DNA of 64,000 nucleotides, from contig NZ_WTEV01000004.1 in the NCBI RefSeq assembly GCF_009795885.1, forward strand, positions 1 through 64,000. Direction: 5' to 3'. A model generated the notes under the pieces. The model did not search any database, was not told where the DNA came from, and saw nothing but the letters and a program-made list of their open reading frames with translations. The position numbers and the translations under genes were made by a program. Positions 1 through 8,894 of the stretch are shown here, one piece after another; position 1 is the stretch's first letter, and the number at the start of each line of letters is the position of its first letter. The stretch is from Gilliamella sp. Pas-s25 (GTDB taxonomy: Bacteria; Pseudomonadota; Gammaproteobacteria; Enterobacterales; Orbaceae).

Positions 1-620
1 AAAATAATGCATTGGTTTATTTAAAATAAGATTATTTTTTATTCTGTGCAATCTTTTTTTACCTTATTTTTTCTAATTTTTTAAATATCAAACAATTAAA
101 AATACATTTTTTTACAAAAATTTGATAAATTTTGGTCATGAATATACATAAAAATAAAACTAATTTTTTTATATTAGTTTTGTAATCATTGTGGGGTATT
201 ACCTCAGTATTTACTTTTTCGGTTATATTTTGTAAAAAATATTCAGGATTCTATACCGTTTGATGATGAATTGAGACTTCGCAGTCTCTTTTTATTAAAA
301 AAGTTAAAAGATATGATAACTAATGTATCAATCAAACATTCACAAAATCTGCCAGCCAACTAAATTACAAGATGATTCCTTTATTATTTCAGTACTAAAT
401 GCCGTCATTAACAAACATTTATGCTAGATCTTACCCATACATTTTAAACCGATGGGATATTACAAATTTTATCTGTACTTAAATGTATAAATTTCATTAA
501 ACTTCCTTACAAAATTATTATCACTTATTAAACAATATTCTTGTTAAATTCAGCCTTTATTTCCCACTATTGCAATTAGTCGGTATAATGCCAGCAATTT
601 TATTGTAAAGTGGATTATGC
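1..620. other. AT-rich non-coding stretch upstream of rlmL
   Basis: No credible coding frame was seen on either strand. The stretch holds a weak hairpin (156-164 with 173-181), a good intrinsic terminator (273-293, listed separately) and a TATAAT hexamer at 584-589, a plausible -10 for rlmL though no good -35 lies at the right distance. Sequence left of the terminator may be the 3' end of a transcript that begins before the window, or a small RNA. Confidence 0.5.
273..293 (+). terminator. Intrinsic terminator of an unidentified upstream transcript
   Basis: Six-base perfect stem (273-278 with 283-288), loop TCGC, followed at once by TTTTT. It points rightwards but no gene precedes it within the window, so it ends either a gene lying left of position 1 or a small RNA. 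Confidence 0.65.
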
Positions 621-2741
621 ATGAAAACGCTATTTGCCAGCACATCTCGCGGGCTTGAAGAGTTATTAAAAAAAGAGTTAGAACACATTGGTTCAACCAA
701 TTGTAAGATTACGCAAGGCGGTGTCTATTTTGATGCTGACGAAACAACTTTATATCAATCACTATTGTGGTCACGTTTAGCGTCACGCATTTTATTGCCA
801 ATAGCCGAATTTGATATCTATAGCGATTTAGATCTGTATTCTTGCGTATTTAATATTAAATGGACAGATATTTTTGCTGTCGATAACGCTTTTGTGATCA
901 ACTTTGTTGGTGTTAATGAGTTTATTCGTAATAGCCAATATGGTGCGCTAAAGATCAAAGATGCCATTGTCGATCATTTTTTACGTAATACCAACCAAAG
1001 GCCCAATGTAGCAAAGCAAGATCCGGATATTCGGCTTCATGCTTATTTAAATAAAAACCGTGTCACACTGTCTTTAGATTTGAGTGGTAACAGCTTACAT
1101 GAGCGTGGTTATCGCCAGCAAACAGGGCAAGCACCATTAAAAGAGACCCTTGCTGCTGCCATTATTATGCGTTCAGGTTGGCAAAGTGATGAACCACTGC
1201 TTGACCCGATGTGTGGCTCGGGCACGCTACTGATTGAAGCCGCTATGATTGCATCAAAAATCCCACCGGGATTACAACGCAAACAATGGGGATTTTTTGC
1301 TTGGAAAGGCTTTAATCCAACTTTATGGAATGAGCTATTATTTTCAGCTAAACAAAATGTTGGCAAACCCAATACCCCTTTTATTGGTTACGATAATAAC
1401 TCAGCAGTACTTGAACGAGCCAAACAAAATGCCATCCAAGCAGGCGTGGGTGATTTAATTACGTTTTCGATGCAAGATGTAACACAATTAAGTAATCCAT
1501 TACTAGCACAAACAACAGGTATGATTATTAGTAATCCACCTTATGGCGAACGCTTAGAAAGTGAGCCAGCACTTATTGCTTTGCATACGGCACTTGGTCG
1601 ACAAATTAAACAAAATTTTGGTGGGTGGAAATTATCACTATTTAGCGGCGCTCCGCAGTTATTAGATTGTTTACAAATGCGAGCAGATAGACAATTCAAA
1701 GCCAAAAATGGTCCACTGGACTGTATACAAAAAAATTATGTCATTGCTCAGCGTAACACTGAACATCCAATCAATAATCCAACGTTGCCAGCTACAGACT
1801 TTGCTAATCGATTACGCAAAAATAGACAAAAGCTAGAAAAATGGGCTGCTCAAGAGCAGCTAGAATGCTATCGACTTTATGATGCGGATTTACCTGAATA
1901 CAACGTTGCTATCGATCGTTATAAAGATAAAATAGTGATGCAAGAATATGCCGCACCTAAAAATATTGATCCACAAAAAACACGCCAGCGACTTTTTGAT
2001 ATTATCAATGCAACCATGTCAGTACTTGAACTTACTGCCGATCAGCTAGTATTAAAAACGCGTGAAAAGCAAAAAGGTAAACAGCAATACCAAAAGCTTG
2101 GACAAAAGCAGGACTACTTTTTAGTACATGAATACCCAATTAATCAACGCAAAACCGCATTTTGGGTTAATGTAACCGATTATTTAGATACAGGATTGTT
2201 TTTAGATCATCGCTTAGCGCGAAAAATGATAGGTGAAATAAGTGCCGGCAAGGATTTTTTAAATCTATTTGCCTATACAGGTAGTGCAACAGTTTATGCT
2301 GGACTTGGCGGAGCAAAATCGACCACCACGGTCGATATGTCACGCACCTATTTGGAATGGGCTGATCGCAATTTAAAACAAAACGGTTTAACGGGTAAAA
2401 AACATCGATTAATTCAGGCTGATTGTTTGCTCTATTTATCTCAGGCTGATGAGCAATTCGATTTAATTTTTATCGATCCGCCGACATTTTCGAATTCAAA
2501 ACGTATGCACGATACCTTTGATGTTCAGCGTGATCATCTAAAATTAATGACGGATTTAAAACGTCTGTTAAGACCTAATGGTACTATCATTTTCTCCAAC
2601 AATAAGCGTGGTTTTAAAATGGATAGTAGTAGTATGCAAAAGCTAGGACTAACCTATCAAGAAATTACCAATAAAACGCTATCGCTTGATTTTAAACGCA
2701 ACAAACAGATCCATTGCTGTTTTATTGTAAAACATCAATAA
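621..2741 (+). CDS. rlmL: Bifunctional 23S rRNA methyltransferase RlmKL
   Basis: Methylates 23S rRNA at two guanines: N2 of G2445 (RlmL half) and N7 of G2069 (RlmK half). The 706 residues match the fused family length. Visible order: THUMP region (about 45-155), an AdoMet motif [14 protein letters not shown] near 194, the catalytic [10 protein letters not shown] near 304, then a second methyltransferase domain with [16 protein letters not shown] near 543 and [10 protein letters not shown] near 618. The start follows AAAGTGGA with suitable spacing and gives the expected N-terminus [13 protein letters not shown]. The gene stands alone, with a hairpin just after its stop. Assignment is very secure; the G2445/G2069 specificity is taken from the E. 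coli enzyme. Confidence 0.97.
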   Translation: MKTLFASTSRGLEELLKKELEHIGSTNCKITQGGVYFDADETTLYQSLLWSRLASRILLPIAEFDIYSDLDLYSCVFNIKWTDIFAVDNAFVINFVGVNEFIRNSQYGALKIKDAIVDHFLRNTNQRPNVAKQDPDIRLHAYLNKNRVTLSLDLSGNSLHERGYRQQTGQAPLKETLAAAIIMRSGWQSDEPLLDPMCGSGTLLIEAAMIASKIPPGLQRKQWGFFAWKGFNPTLWNELLFSAKQNVGKPNTPFIGYDNNSAVLERAKQNAIQAGVGDLITFSMQDVTQLSNPLLAQTTGMIISNPPYGERLESEPALIALHTALGRQIKQNFGGWKLSLFSGAPQLLDCLQMRADRQFKAKNGPLDCIQKNYVIAQRNTEHPINNPTLPATDFANRLRKNRQKLEKWAAQEQLECYRLYDADLPEYNVAIDRYKDKIVMQEYAAPKNIDPQKTRQRLFDIINATMSVLELTADQLVLKTREKQKGKQQYQKLGQKQDYFLVHEYPINQRKTAFWVNVTDYLDTGLFLDHRLARKMIGEISAGKDFLNLFAYTGSATVYAGLGGAKSTTTVDMSRTYLEWADRNLKQNGLTGKKHRLIQADCLLYLSQADEQFDLIFIDPPTFSNSKRMHDTFDVQRDHLKLMTDLKRLLRPNGTIIFSNNKRGFKMDSSSMQKLGLTYQEITNKTLSLDFKRNKQIHCCFIVKHQ

Positions 2742-2745
2742 ATAA

Positions 2746-2764
2746 AACCGCCTACATGGCGGTT
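2746..2764 (+). terminator. Hairpin after rlmL
   Basis: Seven-base stem (AACCGCC 2746-2752 with GGCGGTT 2758-2764), loop TACAT, five bases after the rlmL stop. The following T content is modest (GATTTGTT), so termination strength is uncertain. Confidence 0.6.
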
Positions 2765-2885
2765 GATTTGTTAAAAACAAGCCAAATAGAAAATTAAATA
2801 AAATCAACATCTTTCCTGAACAGTTTTGGTTTGGGTTTATTTAGCTAAAATATCATTGATTGTTATAATTATGATCACAATAAAC

Positions 2886-2938
2886 AAAGGGGAGAATACC
2901 GCGCTTAAAGGCGCTCGTTTTATATCTCCCTCCCCTTT
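2886..2938 (-). terminator. Two-tier hairpin downstream of the universal stress gene
   Basis: An outer stem AAAGGGGA (2886-2893) pairs with TCCCCTTT (2931-2938) and encloses an inner GCGC hairpin (2901-2904 with 2911-2914). It lies 34 bases past the stop of the minus-strand stress gene. The plus-strand side ends in TTTTTT, so it may also stop rightward transcripts. Confidence 0.5.
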
Positions 2939-2971
2939 TTTAGCTATATACGTCAATATATAATGCTAAAC

Positions 2972-3400
2972 CTACCGAATCACAAGCACCGCCGTTTTAG
3001 CTCCACGCACCACTCCTGACGCATTCGATCCTAAAAGATGCGTTGAGATATTGGGACGACGCGAGCCTAAAATTATTAAGTCTGGTTTGATTTCGTCAGC
3101 TAATGCAAGGATTTCATCTCTTGGATGACCAAATGCGATAGAAAACGATACATGCTCATGCGGTAAATTAATCGAATCCATTAATTGATGAAGGTATTGT
3201 TCCGTTTGTACTGTTGCATGATCTTTAAATTCATCAAATCCAAAAGAGTAAGCATTGATAATAGCCGATGAAACAGGCAAGGCATGAAAAAAGATGACTT
3301 GCGCATTAGACAATCTGGCTAAGCACTCTACATGTGGAATGACTTTTTTAGTTAATTCATCTTCAAGCACATCGATAGGAACTAAAATTTTTTTGTACAT
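2972..3400 (-). CDS. uspF: Universal stress protein, UspF type
   Basis: A single Usp domain of 142 residues. It begins MYKKILVPIDV, the ATP-binding strand of the family, and ends with LIILGSRRPN and LLGSNASGVV, which form the phosphate-binding G-x2-G-x9-G(S/T)-like loop of UspF/UspG proteins. The overall pattern (ELTKKVIPHVE near the start, GHPRDEILALA mid-protein) follows E. coli UspF closely. These proteins are stress-induced nucleotide-binding proteins linked to adhesion and motility in enterobacteria; no enzymatic role is implied. It is a lone gene with a GGAGGG ribosome-binding site just upstream and a hairpin downstream. Confidence 0.85.
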   Translation of the reverse strand: MYKKILVPIDVLEDELTKKVIPHVECLARLSNAQVIFFHALPVSSAIINAYSFGFDEFKDHATVQTEQYLHQLMDSINLPHEHVSFSIAFGHPRDEILALADEIKPDLIILGSRRPNISTHLLGSNASGVVRGAKTAVLVIR

Positions 3401-3533
3401 AACTCCCTCCTTGCTTTGTTATAGATTAGATTATATATTCAGCGAAACTAAAATAGGTTTTACCTTGCTAGTATGATACTAATTTTAAATGTAATCCCTA
3501 ATTATTTTTATTCGTTTTATGATAGAGATCAAC

Positions 3534-3938
3534 ATGAATTGCATTATTTATCGTTCTGATGTCAAACCGACACTAGAACAAGCCACCACCCTTTATCGTC
3601 ATTGTTCATTAGGCAAACGTCGTCCACTTACCGATACCGTACGCTTTCAAGCTATGTTAGATAATGCGAATTTGGTGGTAACTGCTTGGCATGATGATAA
3701 ATTGATTGGCATTGCGCGTTGTTTAACGGATTTTGTTTATATCACCTATTTGGCAGATCTCGCGGTGGATGAAAATTATCAACGACAAGGCATCGGAAAG
3801 CAATTAATTAAAGAAGTGAAAAACAATACTGACAAATCATGTTCAATTACTCTACTAGCTGCACCACAGGCAGTTGATTATTATGCTCATATCGGTTTTA
3901 ATGCGCATCCTTCAGCTTGGATTTTAAGAGATAATTAA
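3534..3938 (+). CDS. GNAT-family N-acetyltransferase
   Basis: Small GNAT acetyltransferase (about 134 residues). The acetyl-CoA pyrophosphate-binding motif QRQGIGKQLI is clear near residue 83, preceded by the usual beta-4 strand ITYLADLAVDENY. A conserved YYAHIGFNAH segment closes the fold. Substrate cannot be told from sequence. A frame start lies at 3519, but the ATG at 3534 is preferred because GAGA sits seven bases before it. The stop is one base before the yceF start, so the two are probably cotranscribed and translationally coupled. Confidence 0.8.
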   Translation: MNCIIYRSDVKPTLEQATTLYRHCSLGKRRPLTDTVRFQAMLDNANLVVTAWHDDKLIGIARCLTDFVYITYLADLAVDENYQRQGIGKQLIKEVKNNTDKSCSITLLAAPQAVDYYAHIGFNAHPSAWILRDN

Positions 3939-3939
3939 A

Positions 3940-4521
3940 ATGAGAATCATATTAGCCTCGACTTCACCATCACGTAAAAAGATACTTGAAAAATTAGCTA
4001 TCCCTTTTGAGTGTGTGCCACCTGTATGCGATGAAACACCGCTAGTCGGCGAATCAGCTCAGCAATTGGTGGTTCGGCTAGCTAAGCTTAAAGCGCAGTC
4101 ATTAGCTGCACAATTTACTGATAGTTTAATTATCGGCTCGGATCAAGTCGGCGTATTAGACGGTAATATTGTTTGCAAACCGCATACGGTTGATAATGCC
4201 CGCAAACAACTTCGACAAAGCAGCGGTAAAGCCTTCTATTTTTATACGGGAATGACAGTAATTAATACCAAAACTCAACAACAAACTACCATTTGCGAAC
4301 CATTTAAAGTGACCTTTCGGCACTTAACTGATTCAGAAATTGATGCCTACATTAGCAAAGAGATGCCTTTACAATGTGCTGGCAGTTTTAAATGTGATGA
4401 ACTGGGCATTACCCTGTTTGATAAACTAGAAGGCGATGATATTAATTCATTGGTTGGATTGCCATTACTAAAACTCAATAAAATTATGATCGAAATGGGC
4501 TGTAATCCACTTTTAATATAA
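3940..4521 (+). CDS. yceF: Maf-type 7-methyl-GTP pyrophosphatase YceF
   Basis: House-cleaning nucleotide pyrophosphatase that hydrolyses 7-methyl-GTP (activity known for E. coli YceF). The 193 residues carry the Maf N-terminal signature LASTSPSRKKILEKL, the catalytic LIIGSDQVGVLDG near residue 66, FYTGMTV near 101 and the C-terminal LVGLPLLKL. The residues resemble the YceF branch (DETP, CAGSFK) more than the dTTP/UTP branch YhdE. In E. coli yceF lies beside rpmF/plsX; here it instead follows an acetyltransferase, so the context is different. Confidence 0.93.
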   Translation: MRIILASTSPSRKKILEKLAIPFECVPPVCDETPLVGESAQQLVVRLAKLKAQSLAAQFTDSLIIGSDQVGVLDGNIVCKPHTVDNARKQLRQSSGKAFYFYTGMTVINTKTQQQTTICEPFKVTFRHLTDSEIDAYISKEMPLQCAGSFKCDELGITLFDKLEGDDINSLVGLPLLKLNKIMIEMGCNPLLI

Positions 4522-4545
4522 CAATTGAGCTAATAAATAAACCCA

Positions 4546-5211
4546 TTAATCAATAAATCGCCCTGCTGACATTTTCATAACTTTCTGACTATAATGGGCA
4601 ACATCGTGATCATGAGTAACAATCAATAACGCTGTACCTTGTTGATGAATTTGAGTAAGTAATTGCATAATCTCGGTTGCACTCTCTTCATCAAGATCAC
4701 TGGTTGGCTCATCGGCAATAATTATTTGAGGTCTACAAATTAGTGCTCGCAATATCGCAATACGACGCATTTCACCACCAGACATATTAGCTGGATACGC
4801 ATCTTGTAAGTGGCTTATTTTGGCTTTTTCAAGCAAACTCTTGGCTTCATTTAAGGGATTTTGGTTTTCTCGTTTGGTTAAATAAAAAGGCAGTCGAATA
4901 TTATCAATTGCCGTTAAATTAGGTAGTAAACTGCTACCTTGAGGAATATAACCAATATGCTGATTGCGAAAGGCAGAAACTTGCTGATCATTAAGCTCAA
5001 ACAAATTAGTATCATTAATAGTGATTTTGCCTTGTGTTGGCGTCAGTAAACCAGCAATCATATTAAGTAACGTGGTTTTTCCACTGCCCGATTTACCCAT
5101 AATGCAAATAAAGTCATCTTTTGTCATTGAAAAACTAACATTATTCACTGCTGAAAAGGTTTGTTGCCCTCTTGTGTAATCTTTACGTAGATTTTTAACA
5201 TTCAGTAACAT
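4546..5211 (-). CDS. ABC transporter ATPase, MacB/LolD type (distal module)
   Basis: ATP-binding subunit of 221 residues. Walker A is GKSGSGKTT (near 39), the ABC signature is MSGGEMRR, Walker B is IIIADEPTSDLD, and the switch histidine is in IVTHDHD. This architecture partners FtsX/MacB-type permeases that act by mechanotransmission rather than by moving substrate through the membrane. It is the last gene of the minus-strand iron cluster, two bases after the preceding permease, so the pair forms one module. Role inferred from position: energising a periplasmic or envelope step in iron handling. Confidence 0.85.
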   Translation of the reverse strand: MLLNVKNLRKDYTRGQQTFSAVNNVSFSMTKDDFICIMGKSGSGKTTLLNMIAGLLTPTQGKITINDTNLFELNDQQVSAFRNQHIGYIPQGSSLLPNLTAIDNIRLPFYLTKRENQNPLNEAKSLLEKAKISHLQDAYPANMSGGEMRRIAILRALICRPQIIIADEPTSDLDEESATEIMQLLTQIHQQGTALLIVTHDHDVAHYSQKVMKMSAGRFID

Positions 5212-5213
5212 TA

Positions 5214-6425
5214 TTATTCGCCCTCTCTAAGAGTACTATAAGTATCAAATTTAGTCATTGATAAGGCACCATAAATGCTTGATAAAGGACCAATAATTAG
5301 CGTCAAAATAAAAACAACAATTGCATACAACACGGCATCAAATAGCGAAATATTCATACATGGCAAACCAATAGATTGGCAGATTAATAAACTAAATGCA
5401 TAAAGTAATACTGCCGCAATGAAAATGCCTGCAACTCCACCTAATGCACTGATAATTAATGATTCACGCAACAACATGTTAACTAAATCTCGACGTGAAG
5501 CGCCCAGTATTCGTAATAAACTAATTTCACGCTTGCGTTCATTTAAGGTTGAAGAAAATATCACAAAAATCACAATAATGGCTAACACCCAAAAAATAGC
5601 CGATAAGCTATAGACAATGGTTGAAAAGCCTGTTAACCATTTAGCGATATTGCTTAGCATTCCTTTGGTCATAACAAAATCGATATTATAGTCCATGGCA
5701 TATCTGGGCATAATTTGATTAACAATATCTTTAGGTTGATAATCTGAATTGACCTTAATAAAAATCGACGAAGCATAATCAGCAAAATGGTCAACATCCC
5801 CTTCCACTAATTTTGCATTTTTCATTAATGATTGTGCTGCAGACATAGTCATAAAGACAGAGGTATCAAATCCCATCCCTGTACTATCCATTTTAGCGGC
5901 AATTTTGAAGGGATGATTAAAAAATATGATTTCATCCCCGACTTGTGAGTTAATTTTGGAACCCACAACCACTTGATTGTCGGTTAACGGTTGTGTCAGT
6001 TGCGATTGTAGCCAAGGTTTTATCACAAAGTCGCTCTGCTGTTCAAACCCGATTAACTGTACTTTTGTTGTGCAACATCCCGCATTTAATGAAGCTATAA
6101 ATAGCTGGGGTGAAATAGCATCAATGCCTTTGATATCTTTTATTTTATCAATCAAATCGACTTTTAAATAAAAGCTACTTGGTTCACCACGCAATAGAGC
6201 AACTTCCATATTTTTTTCATAACCATAAGGTACAATAAGAATATCAGCACCCAATCGGTTAGCCATGCCCGAAATACCAAGACTAAGATTTTTCATCAGC
6301 ACGCTACCACCAAATAGCGTTGCTGCAAAAAGCATAATGATAATAATCAAACAACAACTTCGAAATGGTCGTCGCTGAATGTTTCGCCACGCTAAATTTG
6401 CCATGGTGAGCGGTTTTTCTTGCAT
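5214..6425 (-). CDS. FtsX/MacB-type ABC permease (distal module)
   Basis: Permease of 403 residues with the four-helix FtsX layout: one N-terminal helix (about 25-47), a large periplasmic MacB-like domain (about 50-265), and three C-terminal helices. The ERKREISLLRILGASRRD segment is the cytoplasmic coupling motif typical of the family. It pairs with the ATPase that follows. The Campylobacter-type iron cluster known to me has two FtsX permeases and one ATPase, so this third permease is an addition. A CC pair sits in the periplasmic domain (NAGCCTTKVQ). Start is the ATG giving MQEKPLTMANLAWRNI; an internal ATG eight codons on is also possible. Confidence 0.82.
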   Translation of the reverse strand: MQEKPLTMANLAWRNIQRRPFRSCCLIIIIMLFAATLFGGSVLMKNLSLGISGMANRLGADILIVPYGYEKNMEVALLRGEPSSFYLKVDLIDKIKDIKGIDAISPQLFIASLNAGCCTTKVQLIGFEQQSDFVIKPWLQSQLTQPLTDNQVVVGSKINSQVGDEIIFFNHPFKIAAKMDSTGMGFDTSVFMTMSAAQSLMKNAKLVEGDVDHFADYASSIFIKVNSDYQPKDIVNQIMPRYAMDYNIDFVMTKGMLSNIAKWLTGFSTIVYSLSAIFWVLAIIVIFVIFSSTLNERKREISLLRILGASRRDLVNMLLRESLIISALGGVAGIFIAAVLLYAFSLLICQSIGLPCMNISLFDAVLYAIVVFILTLIIGPLSSIYGALSMTKFDTYSTLREGE

Positions 6426-6510
6426 GATGACTTCCTGCTTGTTTTATTAAAAGGCTATCTTTGCCTATATCAAACAAAGATGAGTATGGTTGATGTTTGC
6501 TAACAATTAG

Positions 6511-7044
6511 CTATCGATTTTTAGTCTTTTTATTTAAGTAATAAGTGTTAACTACAGCTACAATAAATAATAAGCTAGATAACAACACCAAAGCTGGTTT
6601 AGAGCCCATATTACATCGCATCATCTCGTTTGAGCAGACACCAATTAAAATGGTTGGAATAGCCATAGCTAATAAAGAAATACAGGCAAGAGCCATGCTT
6701 AATCCCATTCGAACAAAAACAGTACGACTAATCAGTAGTAATACGCCAATGGCAATGACTAAACAACCGACACCAATTTCAGCTCTTGCTGTCCAAAAAC
6801 ACTTCATGATTTTCCCTGCACCAGCAGCATGCATGTGTCCGCTATGGGCAAGCTCACTACTCGTTCTATCCATAGCATTACTTACCGTGCCACCTATTGA
6901 ATCATTCATGGTATGACTCATTGTATCAACTGGCATCACAGCATTTTCAGGCGGTGGGCAAACAGGTAAGATATATAATGGAAATAAAATAATTAATACA
7001 CCAAGGACAATAAAGATACTTGACGAAATAATACGGTTTTTCAT
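6511..7044 (-). CDS. DUF4418 membrane protein with Met/His-rich periplasmic loop
   Basis: Four-helix membrane protein of about 177 residues that fits the DUF4418 family: a first helix ending in LPVCPPP, a conserved MKCFWTARAEIGVG block, then three more helices. The loop between the first two parts is unusually rich in Met, His and Ser (MSHTM, HSGHMHAAG), looking like a soft-metal binding patch. It lies between the proximal ATPase and the distal FtsX-ATPase module, so it probably belongs to the latter. The start at 7044 is preferred over a TTG three codons earlier because AAGG stands nine bases upstream. Function unknown; metal binding is inference. Confidence 0.7.
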   Translation of the reverse strand: MKNRIISSSIFIVLGVLIILFPLYILPVCPPPENAVMPVDTMSHTMNDSIGGTVSNAMDRTSSELAHSGHMHAAGAGKIMKCFWTARAEIGVGCLVIAIGVLLLISRTVFVRMGLSMALACISLLAMAIPTILIGVCSNEMMRCNMGSKPALVLLSSLLFIVAVVNTYYLNKKTKNR

Positions 7045-7064
7045 ATACGACAACCTTTTGTTGG

Positions 7065-7724
7065 TTAATTATTAATGATACGCGCGACTTTGCCGTGCTC
7101 CAGTACTACTGTGGTTTGAGCATGTTTTGATACTTCTGGTGAGTGAGTAACCACAATGATTGTACTGCCTTCTTCGTGCAGTTGATGTAGTAAGTTCATA
7201 ACCATCGCTTCATTGCTTTCATCTAAATTACCAGTTGGTTCATCGGCTAATATTAACTTAGGATAATTAATTAATGCCCTAGCAATACAAACTCGTTGCT
7301 GTTCTCCCCCCGATAACTGTCGCGGTAAGTGCTTAGCACGGGCGGCAAGCCCTACCCGCTCAAGTGCTTGCATGGCTTCTTTTTCGTCAACCATACTATG
7401 ATAATACTGGGCGACCATAACATTTTCTAGTGCAGTTAAATACGGTACTAGATGGAATTGTTGAAAAATCAAGCCTATCTTATCTCGGCGAATTTCTGTC
7501 AATTGGGACAAAGAAAGCTGAGTAATATCTTGTCCATCGAGAATAACCGAACCAAGTGAAGGTTTATCCATACAACCAATGATATTCATCAAAGTCGTTT
7601 TACCGCTACCAGATGGTCCCATGATCGATAACCAATTCCCTTCCTCAACCGTTAGATTCACCTCAGACAATGCATGCAGTGAACCATAAATCTTAGACAC
7701 ATTTTTTACTTCGAGTATATTCAT
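7065..7724 (-). CDS. ABC transporter ATPase of the P19/FTR1 iron cluster
   Basis: ATPase of 219 residues: Walker A GPSGSGKTT (near 36), signature LSGGEQQRV, Walker B LILADEPTGNLD, H-loop VVTHSPEV. It matches the position of Cj1663 in the Campylobacter iron cluster (ATPase after two FtsX permeases). It starts ten bases after the stop of the second permease, consistent with one complex of ATPase plus two different FtsX subunits. Likely role, by family and location: powering a step that works with P19 and the DUF2318 protein in iron uptake at low pH or low iron. Confidence 0.87.
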   Translation of the reverse strand: MNILEVKNVSKIYGSLHALSEVNLTVEEGNWLSIMGPSGSGKTTLMNIIGCMDKPSLGSVILDGQDITQLSLSQLTEIRRDKIGLIFQQFHLVPYLTALENVMVAQYYHSMVDEKEAMQALERVGLAARAKHLPRQLSGGEQQRVCIARALINYPKLILADEPTGNLDESNEAMVMNLLHQLHEEGSTIIVVTHSPEVSKHAQTTVVLEHGKVARIINN

Positions 7725-7734
7725 ACTTTATATC

Positions 7735-8877
7735 CTATTCACCACGTAAAACTAACGCTGGTTCAACCTCAAGTGCACGTTTTACCGGAATTAAACACGC
7801 AATCACCGTAACTATCGCCGAAATAATAATGGTGACCGGGATTAGATAAAACTCAATAATAATTGAACGACCAAACACATTGGTACTGATGATTTGCGCA
7901 AAAATAAACCCACAAATAGCACCAATCATGCCACCAACGATACCTAAAACTAATCCTTCGGCTAAAAACTCTTTTGCGATACTTTGGTTAGTTGCCCCGA
8001 TTGCTTTTTTAAGACCAATCTCTTTGCGGCGCTCCATGACCACAGTCATCATGGTGGTGGCCACACAAATCATAGTTAGTATTAATACAACAAAAGTGAC
8101 TAAATAAAGTAACGAGGATAATTTACCAAGTACTAGAGTTTCGGATTTTGTCACCCATTTAATCAAATGAGGATCGATTGTGCTGGATTGTTGTTTGAGT
8201 GTCTCAATATACTGCTGTAACTCAAGTTCAGTTGCCGTAATACTCACTTCGACTACTTCGGCTTGTTCTCTTTCTTCAAATAACTGTTCTAAATCATGTA
8301 AGTCAATAAAAATAAAACCATCTTCAGAGCGACCCGTTTTGACAATGCCGGTGACTTTCAGGTCCTCATCAAAACGTGAGTCTTGTTTAGATTTACCCGA
8401 AATGGTCACAGGGCTACCAATGGTTAACTTAGCGAAATTAGCAATATCGGTACCAATCATTATTTCATGTGGATTTTGTGGCAACGTACCTTCAATGTGC
8501 CAATAAGGACTAGTTTTAGTTACTTGCTTAAAGTCTGTTCCCACAATAGTATAAGGGTGCTGATTACTACGAATGGACTCATAACGAAACGGGGTCACGC
8601 CAAGTAATTTATCTTTTGGCAAAAAACTCACCGCATTATTAACATCCGTCATTGCCACAGTTGGCTGATTATTAGCGGGTAACAATAGAAGATTAGCCCC
8701 ATAAGAACGGAACTCTTGCCCCATTTGCCGTGGTATATCATAACAAAGCGTGATCATACCAAGGAGCACAGTTGCCCCAATTGCAACACCAAGCAAGGCA
8801 ATAGCAATGCGAGAACGGCGGCGGATAAGTGAACTAAACACCGTTTTAACAATAAAGCGTCTATTTTTATTCATCAT
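7735..8877 (-). CDS. FtsX-type ABC permease 2 of the iron cluster
   Basis: Permease of 380 residues: N-terminal helix (about 25-47), periplasmic MacB-like domain, and three C-terminal helices with the coupling segment MERRKEIGLKKAIGAT. It corresponds to Cj1662. Together with the preceding permease and the following ATPase it should form a heteromeric transporter. An ATG one codon downstream could also serve as start. Intergenic gaps are 17 bases upstream and 10 downstream, so cotranscription is very likely. Confidence 0.85.
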   Translation of the reverse strand: MMNKNRRFIVKTVFSSLIRRRSRIAIALLGVAIGATVLLGMITLCYDIPRQMGQEFRSYGANLLLLPANNQPTVAMTDVNNAVSFLPKDKLLGVTPFRYESIRSNQHPYTIVGTDFKQVTKTSPYWHIEGTLPQNPHEIMIGTDIANFAKLTIGSPVTISGKSKQDSRFDEDLKVTGIVKTGRSEDGFIFIDLHDLEQLFEEREQAEVVEVSITATELELQQYIETLKQQSSTIDPHLIKWVTKSETLVLGKLSSLLYLVTFVVLILTMICVATTMMTVVMERRKEIGLKKAIGATNQSIAKEFLAEGLVLGIVGGMIGAICGFIFAQIISTNVFGRSIIIEFYLIPVTIIISAIVTVIACLIPVKRALEVEPALVLRGE

Positions 8878-8894
8878 GATAGTGACCTTTCACC

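Noticed and set aside
2811-2835. CTTTCCTGAA resembling the gutQ/gmhA element
   Set aside because: Only ten bases match, an extra C breaks the rest, and no gene starts downstream on that strand for several hundred bases.
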